Assembly (NCBI GenBank): GCA_964471115.1
Contig: CAYYFE010000011.1
Span: 1 to 64,000, forward strand
Source: SYFT01 sp964471115
Lineage (GTDB): Bacteria > Acidobacteriota > Vicinamibacteria > Vicinamibacterales > SCN-69-37
Direction of reading: 5' to 3'
Length of the DNA: 64,000 bases
Of this stretch, positions 7,146 to 15,890 are shown piece after piece. The translations under genes were made by a program, and so were the position numbers. Each line of letters starts with the position of its first letter. Within the stretch, counting starts at the first letter, position 1. A model generated the notes under the pieces. It saw nothing but the letters and a program-made list of their open reading frames with translations. It was not told the DNA's origin and ran no database searches.

Positions 7146-9763
7146 CACTGCGACCTGAGGACGAGGGCCGGATCCACGCGGGCGGCGCGCCGCGCGGGTC
7201 CGGTCGCGGCCAGGCCGGCGACGATCAGCAACGCGAGACCGACGCCCGCCAGGGTCAGCGGATCAAGCGGCTCGACGCCTGACAGGAACCGGGCCACCAG
7301 CGAGTGACCGCCCCAGGCGAGCGCGGCGCCCAGCACGACGCCGCCGGCGGTCAACCAGACCACCTGCCGGACGACCCGCCCGATGGCCGCGCGGCTGTTT
7401 GCGCCAAGGGCCATGCGGATGGCAATCGCGCGAGCATCACGCAGGACCGAATGCGCGACCAGACCGTACAGCCCGAGACCGGCCAGCAGCAGCGCCACGA
7501 GTGACAGCAGGCCCACCAGTGCCGCGCGGAACCGATCAGGCGCCAGCACCGCGTCAAGCCGGCGGTCGAGCACGTCGACCTTGTCGATCGCGACGGACGG
7601 GTCCAGGCCGGACACGAGGGCACGGACCTCCGGCGTCAACGTCAGCGGATCGCGAGTGGTGCGAACAGCCACCCAGCTGAAGAAGCGCGGATGCGCCACC
7701 TGTGATCGCGGGTAATACATCTCGGCTCGCGGTGCCTCGCGCAGACTGCGATGCCGCTTGTCGCCGACGACGCCGATGATGTCGAACGTGATCCCGCGGA
7801 AGCGAATCTGGCGGCCCAGCGCGCCGTCCGGAAAGTCGCGGCGCTCGAGCGCCTCGTTGACGATGACGACCGGTTGGGCGCCGGTCACGTCGGCTGCCGT
7901 GAACCGCCGCCCGCGCACGAGCGGCAGCCCGATGGCCTCGAAATAACCGGGCGTAATGACCTGGAGCCTGGCAATCGGAATGTTCGGAGCGACGTCGTTG
8001 AAGCCGACGCGATAAAAGCCGTCACCGAATTCGCCCGGCGTCAGCGGCAGCAAGGTGGAGGCGCCCGCCGCGGCGACGCCCGGCAGAGCCCGCACGCGTT
8101 CGAGCAGCGCGTCGTAGAACCGCACCTCGTCGGCCGGCTCCGGGTATGCCATCGGACTGAGCGCGATGTTGAACGTGAGCGCGCCCTCGGGGACGAACCC
8201 CGGATCGATCGCTCGCATTTCGAAGAACGTGCGCAGCAGGAGTCCGCCGCCCATCAACAGCGCCGTGGACAACGCCACCTGCGTCACCACCAGCGCCGCT
8301 CGAACCCGGCGCTGACCACGATGTTCGGCGCCGCGTTCGCCGGCCCGGATCGTGTCCTGCAGCTGCCGCCGGCGCGCCGCCAGCATCGGCGGAATCACGG
8401 CCAGCAACGCGGCCAGGCCGGTGGCACTCGCCGCGGCGATCACGGCGGGCCACTGAATGGCGACGGTCCCCACGGCCGGAAGGGACTCCGGGTACAACGC
8501 CAGGAACCCGCGCAACGTCCAGGGCGCGAGTAACAACCCCGCCAGGCCGCCCAACACGGCCAGCCAGGTACTTTCCACCAGCAACAGGCGCGCGACGCGT
8601 GCGGGTGGCGCCCCCAGGGCCGCCCGCACCGCCAGTTCCCGCTGCCGCCCCTGCGCGCTGACCAGCAGCAGATGGCCGACGTTCGCGCACGCGATCAACA
8701 ACACGAGCGCGACGGTGCCCACGAGCAGCTGCAGCACCTCGCTGGTGGCGCCGACGACCCCATCGCGATACGGGACGACGAAGACGCGACGATTGACGTT
8801 GGACGTGGGGTACTCGGTCTCAAGGTCGCGCGCAATCCGCGACAGATCATCCTGCGCCTGCGCCATCGTCACGCCCGGCGCCAGCCGCGCCACGACGCGT
8901 TGCCACACGCCGCTGCGATTCTGGAAATCAGCCCCCGGCGGCGGCAGCGGAAACCACACGTCGGTCTCGGGCGTGGGAAAGATCACCGGCTTGTCCGGGA
9001 GGATGCCAATCACTTCGAACCGGCTTCCGCCCAGATCCACGGTCTGGTTCAGCAGGGCAGGATCCGCGCCAAACGCCGACCGCCAGAGCCGATGCGAGAT
9101 GACCATCACCCGCGAGCCGGGCCGGTAATCGTCTTCTGTAAACAGCCGCCCGCGGTCTGGTTCGATGCCCAGCACGGTGCCCGCGGTCGCCCACACGCTG
9201 GCCATGGCGACACGCACGGGACGCCCGGACGCGATCACCGTGCCTTCGAACGTCTCGAACGGCGTCAGCGCCTTCAGCGTGCGGCTGCGGCGGGCCCAGT
9301 CCACCACGTCGAGCGGATTGCTGTACGCGGCCGCCGCGCGTGCGGGATCAAACGGCGCTGCGGTGGGCGTCGGCTGGTGACTGGCGAGCCAGACCAGGCG
9401 GTCCTCATCGGGGTACGGCAGGGGCCGCAGCAACACGGCATCGACGATGCTGGCGACGCCGGCGATGGCGGCGACGCTGACCGCGACGGTCACCACGACG
9501 GTCGCGGCCAGGGCCGGACGCTGGCGCAGTGCGCGCCGGGCCACGCGCCAGTCGTCGCCGACGCCGCGCCACCAGTGGTCCGCCGGTGACGAGTCGCGCG
9601 CAGCCAGGATGGCCCACGGCTGGCGCCAGGCCCACCGCCACGCGGCCAGCCGCCCCCGACCGGCGGCCCTGGCGCGTTGTTCGAGCAGCTCCCGCACCAC
9701 CTCCTCGCGGGCATCCACGGGGAGCAGGCGCAGCAGCAGGCGCAGCCACCGAGGCGCCTTCAC
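7145..9763 (-). CDS. ADOP-type MacB/FtsX permease (first copy)
   Basis: I place the start at the GTG at 9763, which overlaps the PadR stop as GTGA, giving 872 aa. An in-frame upstream extension to 9877 lies inside padR and looks non-native. Architecture: a short N-terminal cytosolic segment; a MacB_PCD unit (membrane helix AATVVVTVAVSVAAIAGVAS, then a large periplasmic domain); an FtsX block near residues 345-470; a second periplasmic domain; and a C-terminal FtsX block with three helices (LVGLLSLVALLLAGLGLYGL and following). Acidobacterial permeases of this type usually stand without an ATPase gene and next to PadR, as here. Substrate and function are unknown. Confidence 0.88.
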   Translation of the reverse strand: MKAPRWLRLLLRLLPVDAREEVVRELLEQRARAAGRGRLAAWRWAWRQPWAILAARDSSPADHWWRGVGDDWRVARRALRQRPALAATVVVTVAVSVAAIAGVASIVDAVLLRPLPYPDEDRLVWLASHQPTPTAAPFDPARAAAAYSNPLDVVDWARRSRTLKALTPFETFEGTVIASGRPVRVAMASVWATAGTVLGIEPDRGRLFTEDDYRPGSRVMVISHRLWRSAFGADPALLNQTVDLGGSRFEVIGILPDKPVIFPTPETDVWFPLPPPGADFQNRSGVWQRVVARLAPGVTMAQAQDDLSRIARDLETEYPTSNVNRRVFVVPYRDGVVGATSEVLQLLVGTVALVLLIACANVGHLLLVSAQGRQRELAVRAALGAPPARVARLLLVESTWLAVLGGLAGLLLAPWTLRGFLALYPESLPAVGTVAIQWPAVIAAASATGLAALLAVIPPMLAARRRQLQDTIRAGERGAEHRGQRRVRAALVVTQVALSTALLMGGGLLLRTFFEMRAIDPGFVPEGALTFNIALSPMAYPEPADEVRFYDALLERVRALPGVAAAGASTLLPLTPGEFGDGFYRVGFNDVAPNIPIARLQVITPGYFEAIGLPLVRGRRFTAADVTGAQPVVIVNEALERRDFPDGALGRQIRFRGITFDIIGVVGDKRHRSLREAPRAEMYYPRSQVAHPRFFSWVAVRTTRDPLTLTPEVRALVSGLDPSVAIDKVDVLDRRLDAVLAPDRFRAALVGLLSLVALLLAGLGLYGLVAHSVLRDARAIAIRMALGANSRAAIGRVVRQVVWLTAGGVVLGAALAWGGHSLVARFLSGVEPLDPLTLAGVGLALLIVAGLAATGPARRAARVDPALVLRSQ

Positions 9764-10083
9764 AGCCGGTCCTCCAGTCCTTCCCACAGGGTCAGGCGTG
9801 CGTCGCGTGACGCGCGCAGCAGCGGCAGCACCTGTTTCGCGCGGACCTTGTAGTACCGGCGCGGCCGGCCGCCCCATTCGGGATCCGGCTCGCCCACGCG
9901 CGACGCCAGCAGGCCTCGCTGCTCGAGCCGGCGCATGACCATGAAGGTGGTGGCGGCCGACACCTCGCGTCCCGTCAATGCGGCCAGTTCGTCGGCCACG
10001 GCGACGGCGTAACTTTCGCCGTCGAGCCGCAACAGGACCAGCAGCACCTGTTCTTCGAGTTCCCCGAGATGTGTGCGCGCCAT
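9760..10083 (-). CDS. PadR-family transcriptional regulator (first copy)
   Basis: The protein has 107 aa, with a PadR winged helix (LGELEEQVLLVLLRLDGESY, then TFMVMRRLEQRGLLASR, then a GGRPRRYYKV wing). PadR proteins are phenolic- or drug-responsive repressors; this short form (PadR-s1 size) is typical. It precedes the ADOP permease and overlaps it by 4 bp, so the two are co-transcribed and translationally coupled, and regulation of the permease is inferred. A GGGAGA Shine-Dalgarno lies upstream of the ATG. Confidence 0.88.
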   Translation of the reverse strand: MARTHLGELEEQVLLVLLRLDGESYAVAVADELAALTGREVSAATTFMVMRRLEQRGLLASRVGEPDPEWGGRPRRYYKVRAKQVLPLLRASRDARLTLWEGLEDRL

Positions 10084-10156
10084 GCGGTCTCCCGCAGAGG
10101 ACGCTAGTTCATAACTGAGTCAATTTGCAACGTGTGCGAAGCCGCACAGATGCAGC

Positions 10157-10205
10157 CGCGGCCGGCAGATCCGGCCGCGCTACGCACCTCACCGGCCGCG
10201 CTACG
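10157..10205. repeat. GC-rich hairpin and 14-bp direct repeat downstream of the M14 peptidase
   Basis: CGCGGCCGG (10157-10165) pairs with CCGGCCGCG (10171-10179) around a 5-nt loop. The 14-mer CCGGCCGCGCTACG occurs at 10171-10184 and again at 10192-10205, where it contains the TAG stop of the M14 gene. No T-run is seen, so terminator function is only possible. Confidence 0.5.
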
Positions 10206-11871
10206 GGCGGCAGGACATGACGCGCTCGGCCGCCACGATCGGCGCCGGTGGGGTCTGCGCGTCCAGCAGGATGTTGACCAGGCCGCGCAGCGGCTGCGCG
10301 AGCGGCACGAAATACCCGCCCTCGCGCTTCTCGACGCGCACGCCGTGAGCCTCGAGGCGGTCACCCACCGATGTCCACCAGGCCTCCGGCAGTTTCGTGC
10401 CGTCCTGCAGCTTCATCGTGTACTGCGCATCGGTCAGGAAGTAGCCGCAGGGCGCGGGGCTGAGCTGCTGATCGGGCCCGGGCGCGGCACCGGGAGGCGG
10501 CGTGTCGCCCGGATGCGGCGCCGGAAACGCCGGCACATCCCAGTCACCGTGAAACACGATGGGGCCGGTGTTCGATTGCTGATACGCGATCGCGTCGGCA
10601 ATGGCCCTGGCAATGGCCGGCCGATGGGCGCGATGGAACACCAGAGCCTGACGAATGGACCAGAGCTGCGAGTACGCCTTGCGCCGCCGGTTCTGCGGGC
10701 TGTTCGCGGTCTCGTCCGGCCGCGTGGGTCCGCCGCCCGAGCGGGCTTCCACGAGGGTGGTCACCATGTTCTTGAGCCCGGTCACGCGCGTGAACGTCTG
10801 CGCGCCGTCGATGCCACGCGGCGGATAGGGGCACGGCCACCAGCCGTCGACCGCGCTCGCCTCGTAGAACTGGCCTTCGACGAGCCCCTGCTTGGCGATG
10901 TCGTGCACGGATTTCGCCGTGTTGCTGTGCCGCGGCCACAGGAGCGGCAGATCACAGGTGTTGGCGTTGCCGTACTCGTGGCCGTCCACCATGACTTCCG
11001 GGGTGTAGTCGCGCAGGAACCTGGCGAACATCTGCGACTCGGGCTGCGTCAGCCGCGCGTGGTCGCGGTTGAGGTCCTGCCCCGCCGAGTTGCCGCGCGT
11101 GTTGTTGGCGCGACCATCGGCGTTGAACGACGGCACGATCAACACGGTGGCGTTCGAGAGGATGTCGATCACCCACGGGTCATTCGAGAACGCCAGCTCG
11201 CGAATCATCATGAAGCAGCCTTCGCGGCCTGACGGTTCGTTGCCGTGCACGTTGCAGTTGGCGCCGGCGGCGGGGCCGGCGCTGATCGTGGCCGCATCCG
11301 CGGCCGGGCGCGGATACCCGATCACAAACAGATTCATCGTCCGGCCCTGCGGCGTCTTGCCCAGCGGGACGATGCGGACGCGCGGGCTGGCGGCGGCCAG
11401 ACGCGTGGTCCAGTCGATCTCTTCGTCGTACGTGGTGTAGTCGGCGCCATCGCGCGACTCGAATCCCGTGCGGAACTCGGCGGGCCCAAACGGCGCGCGG
11501 GTGACGGCCTCGACGGGTTCGGAGAACGCCTGTGGCCCGTCACCGACGAGCGCGCGCACACGCCATCGCAGCCGCTCACCTGGGATGAAGCCCGCGTCGG
11601 CGAACACCGGCGACTCGGGCCGGAGCTGCCGATTGGGCCGCCAGACTCCAACGATGACCGGGTCGCCCGCAGGTGTGCCGTCGGTGCCGAGGCGCGTGCG
11701 CTCGATCTCGTACCCGGCGGCGCCCGGCACCGCGCGCCATGTCAGCGCGGCATACCCATCCCGCGGCGCCACGGCCAGCCCCGTCACCTGCGTCTGCGCC
11801 TGCGCGGCCACCCACACACCGCTCACCGCCGCCACGAGCGCGACACACATCCCGGTCCAGATCACGCGCAT
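10201..11871 (-). CDS. Secreted M14-family zinc carboxypeptidase with N-terminal FN3-like domain
   Basis: I start at the ATG at 11871, giving 556 aa. GGAGG lies just upstream, a signal peptide (VIWTGMCVALVAAVSGVWVA) follows, and the longer frame would read through the 7-bp repeat. Residues ~30-125 look like a fibronectin type III domain (GLAVAPRDGYAALTWRAVPG). The carboxypeptidase domain carries zinc ligands His209 and Glu212 in HGNE and His298 in DGHEYGN, with the DLNRDH string in between. M14 enzymes remove C-terminal residues or cut peptidoglycan cross-links. Extracytoplasmic peptide degradation is inferred. A tandem repeat separates it from the upstream PHP gene, and the pair may be co-transcribed. 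Confidence 0.88.
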   Translation of the reverse strand: MRVIWTGMCVALVAAVSGVWVAAQAQTQVTGLAVAPRDGYAALTWRAVPGAAGYEIERTRLGTDGTPAGDPVIVGVWRPNRQLRPESPVFADAGFIPGERLRWRVRALVGDGPQAFSEPVEAVTRAPFGPAEFRTGFESRDGADYTTYDEEIDWTTRLAAASPRVRIVPLGKTPQGRTMNLFVIGYPRPAADAATISAGPAAGANCNVHGNEPSGREGCFMMIRELAFSNDPWVIDILSNATVLIVPSFNADGRANNTRGNSAGQDLNRDHARLTQPESQMFARFLRDYTPEVMVDGHEYGNANTCDLPLLWPRHSNTAKSVHDIAKQGLVEGQFYEASAVDGWWPCPYPPRGIDGAQTFTRVTGLKNMVTTLVEARSGGGPTRPDETANSPQNRRRKAYSQLWSIRQALVFHRAHRPAIARAIADAIAYQQSNTGPIVFHGDWDVPAFPAPHPGDTPPPGAAPGPDQQLSPAPCGYFLTDAQYTMKLQDGTKLPEAWWTSVGDRLEAHGVRVEKREGGYFVPLAQPLRGLVNILLDAQTPPAPIVAAERVMSCRP

Positions 11872-11880
11872 TCGAATTCC

Positions 11881-11943
11881 TCCGCACTCCGCACTCCGCA
11901 CTTCGCACTTCGCACTCCGCACTCCGCACTCCGCACTCCGCAC
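11881..11943. repeat. 7-bp tandem repeat, 9 copies (TCCGCAC)
   Basis: Nine units of TCCGCAC, two of them TTCGCAC, fill the gap between the PHP gene stop (11945) and the M14 peptidase. On the minus strand the array abuts the GGAGG Shine-Dalgarno of the M14 gene, so copy-number change would alter the distance between the two genes but not the SD-to-ATG spacing. Confidence 0.92.
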
Positions 11944-11944
11944 T

Positions 11945-12997
11945 CTATTTGACGAACTTCGGCTGCACCCACGCGATCGCGCCGCCGCTGTCGGAGACCT
12001 TGGCGCGCACGTAGCCTTCGGTGCCGGTGAACTGATAGGTGCCCGCGCTGTCGTGCACTTCGCGCAGCACACGCCCGCCCTTGCCGATGAACTGAATGCG
12101 ATGTTTGCGTCCGCCGACGACACGCGCCTCGACCGACATGGACGTGGCCGTCACGCGCACGTCGACCAGCTCCACACCGGTGGACGCGTAGAAGTCACCG
12201 CGCTCCATGGCCTCGAGGATCGTCCGGGTTTCGAGCCGGGGCGCCCGCACCGCGATCCAGCCGCGCCCGGGCCCCGCCACGTTGGGATTGCCCGGCTGCT
12301 TGAACGTATGCGCATCGTCCACGGCGATGCCGTACAGCTCAATCCCCTGCGACAGGATCAGGTCCCACACCTCGTCGAGACTCGGCACTCCGCCACCGCC
12401 GTGGTTGTGCACGGTCGGATGCCCGTTGTAGACCTCGAACAACTTGTTGTTCTTCACCTGGCGAATGTCGTCATGTGTCAACGACCAGCCGAAGTTCGGG
12501 TGATTGATGTGCGGCACGCCGTTGGCGCGCCTGATGGCGTCGACGTTGCGCTGAATCGTCTCGACGACCGAGGCGGCATCCCGCGCCGCTTCGACTTGTT
12601 CGGATACGTCGAGTCCGTTGACATGGATGGACTTGCCCTGAAACGCGGAGGTCACTTCTTCACCCTTGATTACGAGGAACTTCTCGCGCGCACCGAAGAC
12701 GCTGTTGAGGCCGTCAACCGGCGTCAGGAAGTTGTGGTCGGTCAACACGAGGAAGTGATAGCCGTGCTCCCGATACCACCGCACGACGTCGTCAGGGGCA
12801 CTGTCGCCGTCGCTGTTGAGCGTGTGGGTATGGGTGTTGCCCTTGTACCAGCGGAGCGCGCTACCGGGGATGGTCTGCTGGAATTCGGCATCGGCTGCGC
12901 GGGCGACGGCCCCGCTGGCCACGGGCCATGCGGCGGCCCCCAGCGCGCCGACCACCAGCCAGGCCGCGACAACGGGGTCGAGTCGAAACCGGTTCAT
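11945..12997 (-). CDS. Secreted PHP-domain metal-dependent phosphoesterase
   Basis: The protein has 350 aa with an N-terminal signal or anchor segment (VVAAWLVVGALGAAAWPVA). The PHP domain shows motif I as NTHTHTLNSDG, motif II as LTDHN, a GEEVTS string, HINHPN and a late DDAH. These are the metal-binding His/Asp residues of the PHP superfamily. PHP enzymes hydrolyse phosphoesters (for example histidinol phosphate or nucleotides). The substrate here is unknown, and export suggests an extracellular one. A TACAAT box and a GGGAG Shine-Dalgarno precede the ATG. Upstream is the M28 peptidase, downstream the M14 peptidase. Confidence 0.85.
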   Translation of the reverse strand: MNRFRLDPVVAAWLVVGALGAAAWPVASGAVARAADAEFQQTIPGSALRWYKGNTHTHTLNSDGDSAPDDVVRWYREHGYHFLVLTDHNFLTPVDGLNSVFGAREKFLVIKGEEVTSAFQGKSIHVNGLDVSEQVEAARDAASVVETIQRNVDAIRRANGVPHINHPNFGWSLTHDDIRQVKNNKLFEVYNGHPTVHNHGGGGVPSLDEVWDLILSQGIELYGIAVDDAHTFKQPGNPNVAGPGRGWIAVRAPRLETRTILEAMERGDFYASTGVELVDVRVTATSMSVEARVVGGRKHRIQFIGKGGRVLREVHDSAGTYQFTGTEGYVRAKVSDSGGAIAWVQPKFVK

Positions 12998-13013
12998 GAG
13001 TGCTCCCGGCGCG

Positions 13014-13019
13014 ATTGTA
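13014..13019 (-). promoter_or_regulatory. Possible -10 box of the PHP gene
   Basis: TACAAT on the minus strand lies 16 nt before the ATG at 12997, with a GGGAG Shine-Dalgarno between. The same TACAATCG string precedes the genes starting at 34788 and 62679. Confidence 0.4.
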
Positions 13020-13023
13020 TGCG

Positions 13024-14643
13024 CTAACGGTACCGGGGCACCGACGCGGGTACAGGTTTGTCGATAGCGGGCCGCTGGGGGTCATCCGCCAGCATCCACA
13101 CGGTCGCCATCACGGTTCGCGAGACCGTTTCGATCTTCTTCGGATCGAGGAACCGCGCCTCGTCGGAGGGCTGGTGATACCGCCTGTGCAGGCCGGTGTT
13201 CCAGCCAATCGTCAGGATGCCGCGTTCCAGAAACGGACCGGCGTCGGTGCGCGGGTAGAAGAACTCGCTGTCCCACCGATCGTCGGCGCGGTTGAACGTC
13301 ATGTTCAGGTACCCGCGATTCACGCGATCGATGAGCGCGTCCACGCGGTCGCTGAGCACGCGTGGACCAATCAGATAGACCTCGTTGGGCCCGGGCACGT
13401 CCGGCGACTCGGCGTCAGCCGTGCCCGGCGCGCGCGTCGCGCCAATCATGTCGATGTTGACGTGGGCCACGACCGACGACAGCGGCACCGGTGGGTTCGC
13501 CACGAAGTGGCGCGTCCCCCAGAGGCCGACCTCTTCTCCGCTGTCCCAGACGAAGATCATCGTGCGCCGCGGCCGCTCGGCCTTCATCAACTGCTCCACG
13601 ATGGCGAGCATGCCGGCACTGCCCGACGCATTGTCGTCGGCGGCGTTGTAGATGTCGTCGCCGTCGACCGCGCGGGTGCCCACCGCACCGTCCAGGTGCG
13701 CCATCACCGTGATGACCTCGTTGCGCAGCGCGGGCTCGCGGCCGTCGATGCGCGCGACGACGTTGTACGGCCGGTGGGTGAGGGACGTGACGGGCATGTG
13801 GAGCCGGACCGGCTTCTTCAGCGTGAAGCTCAGCGGATAGTCCTCCGCATCCCCCAACCCGACCAGCGTGGCGGCGTCGTAGGCCTCCCCTGCCAGCAAC
13901 ACATCGGTGGCCGCGCGAGACAGCAGCGCGGTGGTGATCTGCGGCGCGGCGTACGCGGACGGCACCCACGGATCCAGCTCGCGGCGCACGAGATTCTGCC
14001 CGCGCAGCTGTTCCCACCAGCCGGGCTGCCGGCTGGTCTGCGGAATCATCACCACGGCCACCGCGCCTCGACGGGTCGCCTCGGCCACGACGTTGCTGGC
14101 GCCGACCGTGACCCGGCCCAGTTGCTGGATGGTGACGCCCTTGGGCATCGCGCGCGGGCCGTGCGTCAGAACGATCTTCCCCTTCACGTCGACGCCGGCA
14201 AACGCGTCAATGCCCTTCTCCGGAATCACCCACCCGTGGCCGACGTACACCACCGGCCAACTGCCGTCGAGCGGCTGCCCGGAAAACGACCGGACGACGA
14301 AATCCGCATCCAGGCCGAACGACGTGTCCGCGATCGTCACCGCGGCCCTGGCCGCATCGATGCGCGACTCAATCATCGTGTAGCGCTGCAGGTACGTGCC
14401 GTTGTCACCCGCCGGCGCCACCCCCGCCGCCTTGAGCCGGGCCACGATGAGGTCAGCCGCCTTGTCGAACCCCGGCGACGGTGTGGCGCGCCCGCGCAGT
14501 TCGTCGGACGACAGAAACGCCAGGTCCTTCTCGATCTGCGCCGCCGTGATGCCGTCGGCCGCCGCGCGAATGCCTGCAGGCAGCAACAGCGGCGGCGCCA
14601 CCTGGCCCAGCAACAGAAGAACGACGGGGACGAGTTTCCACAT
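13024..14643 (-). CDS. Secreted M28-family zinc aminopeptidase with PA-like insert
   Basis: The protein has 539 aa. A signal peptide (LVPVVLLLLGQVAPPLLL) is followed by the helix AQIEKDLAFLSSDELRGRAT typical of M28 peptidases. Residues ~130-260 resemble a protease-associated insert. The di-zinc site is visible as MAHLDG, then ADDNASG, then DSGEEVG, then NIDMIG, with a late His in RRYHQPSDE. M28 enzymes release N-terminal amino acids. With the S9 and M14 enzymes nearby it makes a set of exported peptidases. It is divergent from the small secreted gene at 14743, and a 9-bp tandem repeat lies upstream of its start. Confidence 0.9.
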   Translation of the reverse strand: MWKLVPVVLLLLGQVAPPLLLPAGIRAAADGITAAQIEKDLAFLSSDELRGRATPSPGFDKAADLIVARLKAAGVAPAGDNGTYLQRYTMIESRIDAARAAVTIADTSFGLDADFVVRSFSGQPLDGSWPVVYVGHGWVIPEKGIDAFAGVDVKGKIVLTHGPRAMPKGVTIQQLGRVTVGASNVVAEATRRGAVAVVMIPQTSRQPGWWEQLRGQNLVRRELDPWVPSAYAAPQITTALLSRAATDVLLAGEAYDAATLVGLGDAEDYPLSFTLKKPVRLHMPVTSLTHRPYNVVARIDGREPALRNEVITVMAHLDGAVGTRAVDGDDIYNAADDNASGSAGMLAIVEQLMKAERPRRTMIFVWDSGEEVGLWGTRHFVANPPVPLSSVVAHVNIDMIGATRAPGTADAESPDVPGPNEVYLIGPRVLSDRVDALIDRVNRGYLNMTFNRADDRWDSEFFYPRTDAGPFLERGILTIGWNTGLHRRYHQPSDEARFLDPKKIETVSRTVMATVWMLADDPQRPAIDKPVPASVPRYR

Positions 14644-14655
14644 GGGCGGATTTTA

Positions 14656-14682
14656 CAGGGTCCACAGGGTCCACAGGGTCCA
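14656..14682. repeat. 9-bp tandem repeat, 3 copies (CAGGGTCCA), second locus
   Basis: Three perfect CAGGGTCCA units, then a partial CAAGGCCA, lie 12 bp upstream of the M28 peptidase start. The array is a phase-shifted version of the repeat at 1024-1050. Here there is no downstream arm and no T-run, so it does not form a terminator. Confidence 0.88.
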
Positions 14683-14742
14683 CAAGGCCAGAGCGAGCGG
14701 GTGGACGTCAGAACGGAGGCCAGCGCATGCCGTGGAGGTGCC

Positions 14743-15177
14743 ATGGTGCGCGTCGCGATGTTTCTGTTCCTGGGTGTGCTGCTTGCGGCTCCGGCGGCCG
14801 CGCAGGATGTCCAGCTTCCTCAACTGGAGACGGCCGTCTCCGCCGAAGCCCGATTTGTGGTTCTGCCGTCGCCAAGCACGTACCGGCGCGCGCTGCGGCT
14901 CGATCGCTGGACCGGCGAGGTGCGTGAGCTGGTGATTGACGACGGCAAGCCCGTGTGGGTGCGATGCGAGATCGAGGGAATGCCCGAGGTCGTCGCCAAT
15001 CGGCCGCGGTTCCAGTTGCTGACTAACGGCCGGGATGGCGCCGACCGGTACCTGCTCGATACGGAAACCGGAGCCACGTGGAGCAGCGAGCCGGCCGCCG
15101 CCTACCGTGTCGGGCATCGCAATTTCTTCAAGACGATCTGGAAACCGATGGCGATAGAAGGCGGAGGGATTCACTGA
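14743..15177 (+). CDS. Small secreted protein of unknown function
   Basis: The protein has 144 aa. The start is the ATG at 14743, preceded by GGAGG, and is followed by a signal peptide (VRVAMFLFLGVLLAAPAAAQ). The mature part alternates strand-like stretches (ARFVVLPSPSTYRRALRLDR, EVRELVIDDGKPVWVRCEIE, DRYLLDTETGATWSS), suggesting a small beta-rich fold. The phrase 'LLDTETGATW' is typical of uncharacterised proteins that carry propeller-like single blades. I do not recognise a family. The dioxygenase-like gene follows after 80 bp on the same strand. Confidence 0.65.
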   Translation: MVRVAMFLFLGVLLAAPAAAQDVQLPQLETAVSAEARFVVLPSPSTYRRALRLDRWTGEVRELVIDDGKPVWVRCEIEGMPEVVANRPRFQLLTNGRDGADRYLLDTETGATWSSEPAAAYRVGHRNFFKTIWKPMAIEGGGIH

Positions 15178-15257
15178 GGGCCCTCACGGGGACGAGTTCC
15201 CGGGAATCCGGGCTGAGCGGCGGTGACAGACGTCCGCCGCGAGCGCAGAATCGGACC

Positions 15258-15887
15258 ATGCGAACCAGTGCAGTTGTTCTCGTGGTTGTGATCGCGTCGG
15301 TGGTCGGCGCCGCTCAGCGCGAGCGCGTGGTCGGCGGCGCCTGTGAAGGATGCGATGCGGTATTCGTGGGTCTGCCGTCCGCGGTGGCGATGGAGGGACG
15401 CATCGCACCTGCCAACGAGCCGGGCACACCCATGACGATCGATGGCGTCGTGACGACGGCCGCGGGCGCGCCGGCGCCCGGGATCATCGTCTACGCGTAC
15501 CAGACGGATGCGAAGGGGCTGTATCCGCCGGCGCCCGAACTGCGCGGCGCGGCGGCGCGCCACGGCCGGCTGCGCGGCTGGGCGCGGACCGACGCGCAGG
15601 GACGATACCGGTTCCTGACGATTCGTCCGGCGGGTTATCCCAACACCGACATCCCTGAACACGTGCACCTGCACGTGATTGAACCGGGACGCTGCACCTA
15701 TTACATCGACGATGTCGTGTTCGAGGACGACCCGCGCCTCACGCCGCGCCAGCGGGCCGCGCACGACCGCGGCCGCGGTGGTTCCGGCGTCGTGCGTCCC
15801 ATGCGTGACTCGAACGGCACGTGGCAGGTTCGGCGCGACATCCGCCTGGGCGCGGGCATCACCGACTACCGCGCCTGCGGCAGCTGA
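15258..15887 (+). CDS. Secreted intradiol-dioxygenase-like protein
   Basis: The protein has 209 aa. A signal peptide (VVLVVVIASVVGAAQ) precedes a compact beta-sandwich of the protocatechuate/catechol intradiol dioxygenase type. Matching pieces are IDGVVTTAAGAPAPGIIVYA, the Tyr in DAKGLYPP, GWARTDAQGRYRFLTIRPAG, and HVHLHV, which supplies the His pair expected as iron ligands. Classical enzymes are cytosolic and larger. This exported short form belongs to the 'dioxygenase-like' group often seen in soil bacteria, whose substrate is uncertain. Its TGA lies in an 11-bp palindrome shared with the convergent ADOP gene. Confidence 0.7.
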   Translation: MRTSAVVLVVVIASVVGAAQRERVVGGACEGCDAVFVGLPSAVAMEGRIAPANEPGTPMTIDGVVTTAAGAPAPGIIVYAYQTDAKGLYPPAPELRGAAARHGRLRGWARTDAQGRYRFLTIRPAGYPNTDIPEHVHLHVIEPGRCTYYIDDVVFEDDPRLTPRQRAAHDRGRGGSGVVRPMRDSNGTWQVRRDIRLGAGITDYRACGS

Positions 15888-15890
15888 GAC

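Noticed and set aside
9764..9877. Extended N-terminus of the first ADOP permease
   Set aside because: Lies inside padR; the GTG at 9763 gives the usual 4-bp coupled overlap.
13000..14742. N-terminal extension of the small secreted gene at 14743
   Set aside because: Antisense to the M28 peptidase and passes through a tandem repeat; a signal peptide with a ribosome site starts at 14743.
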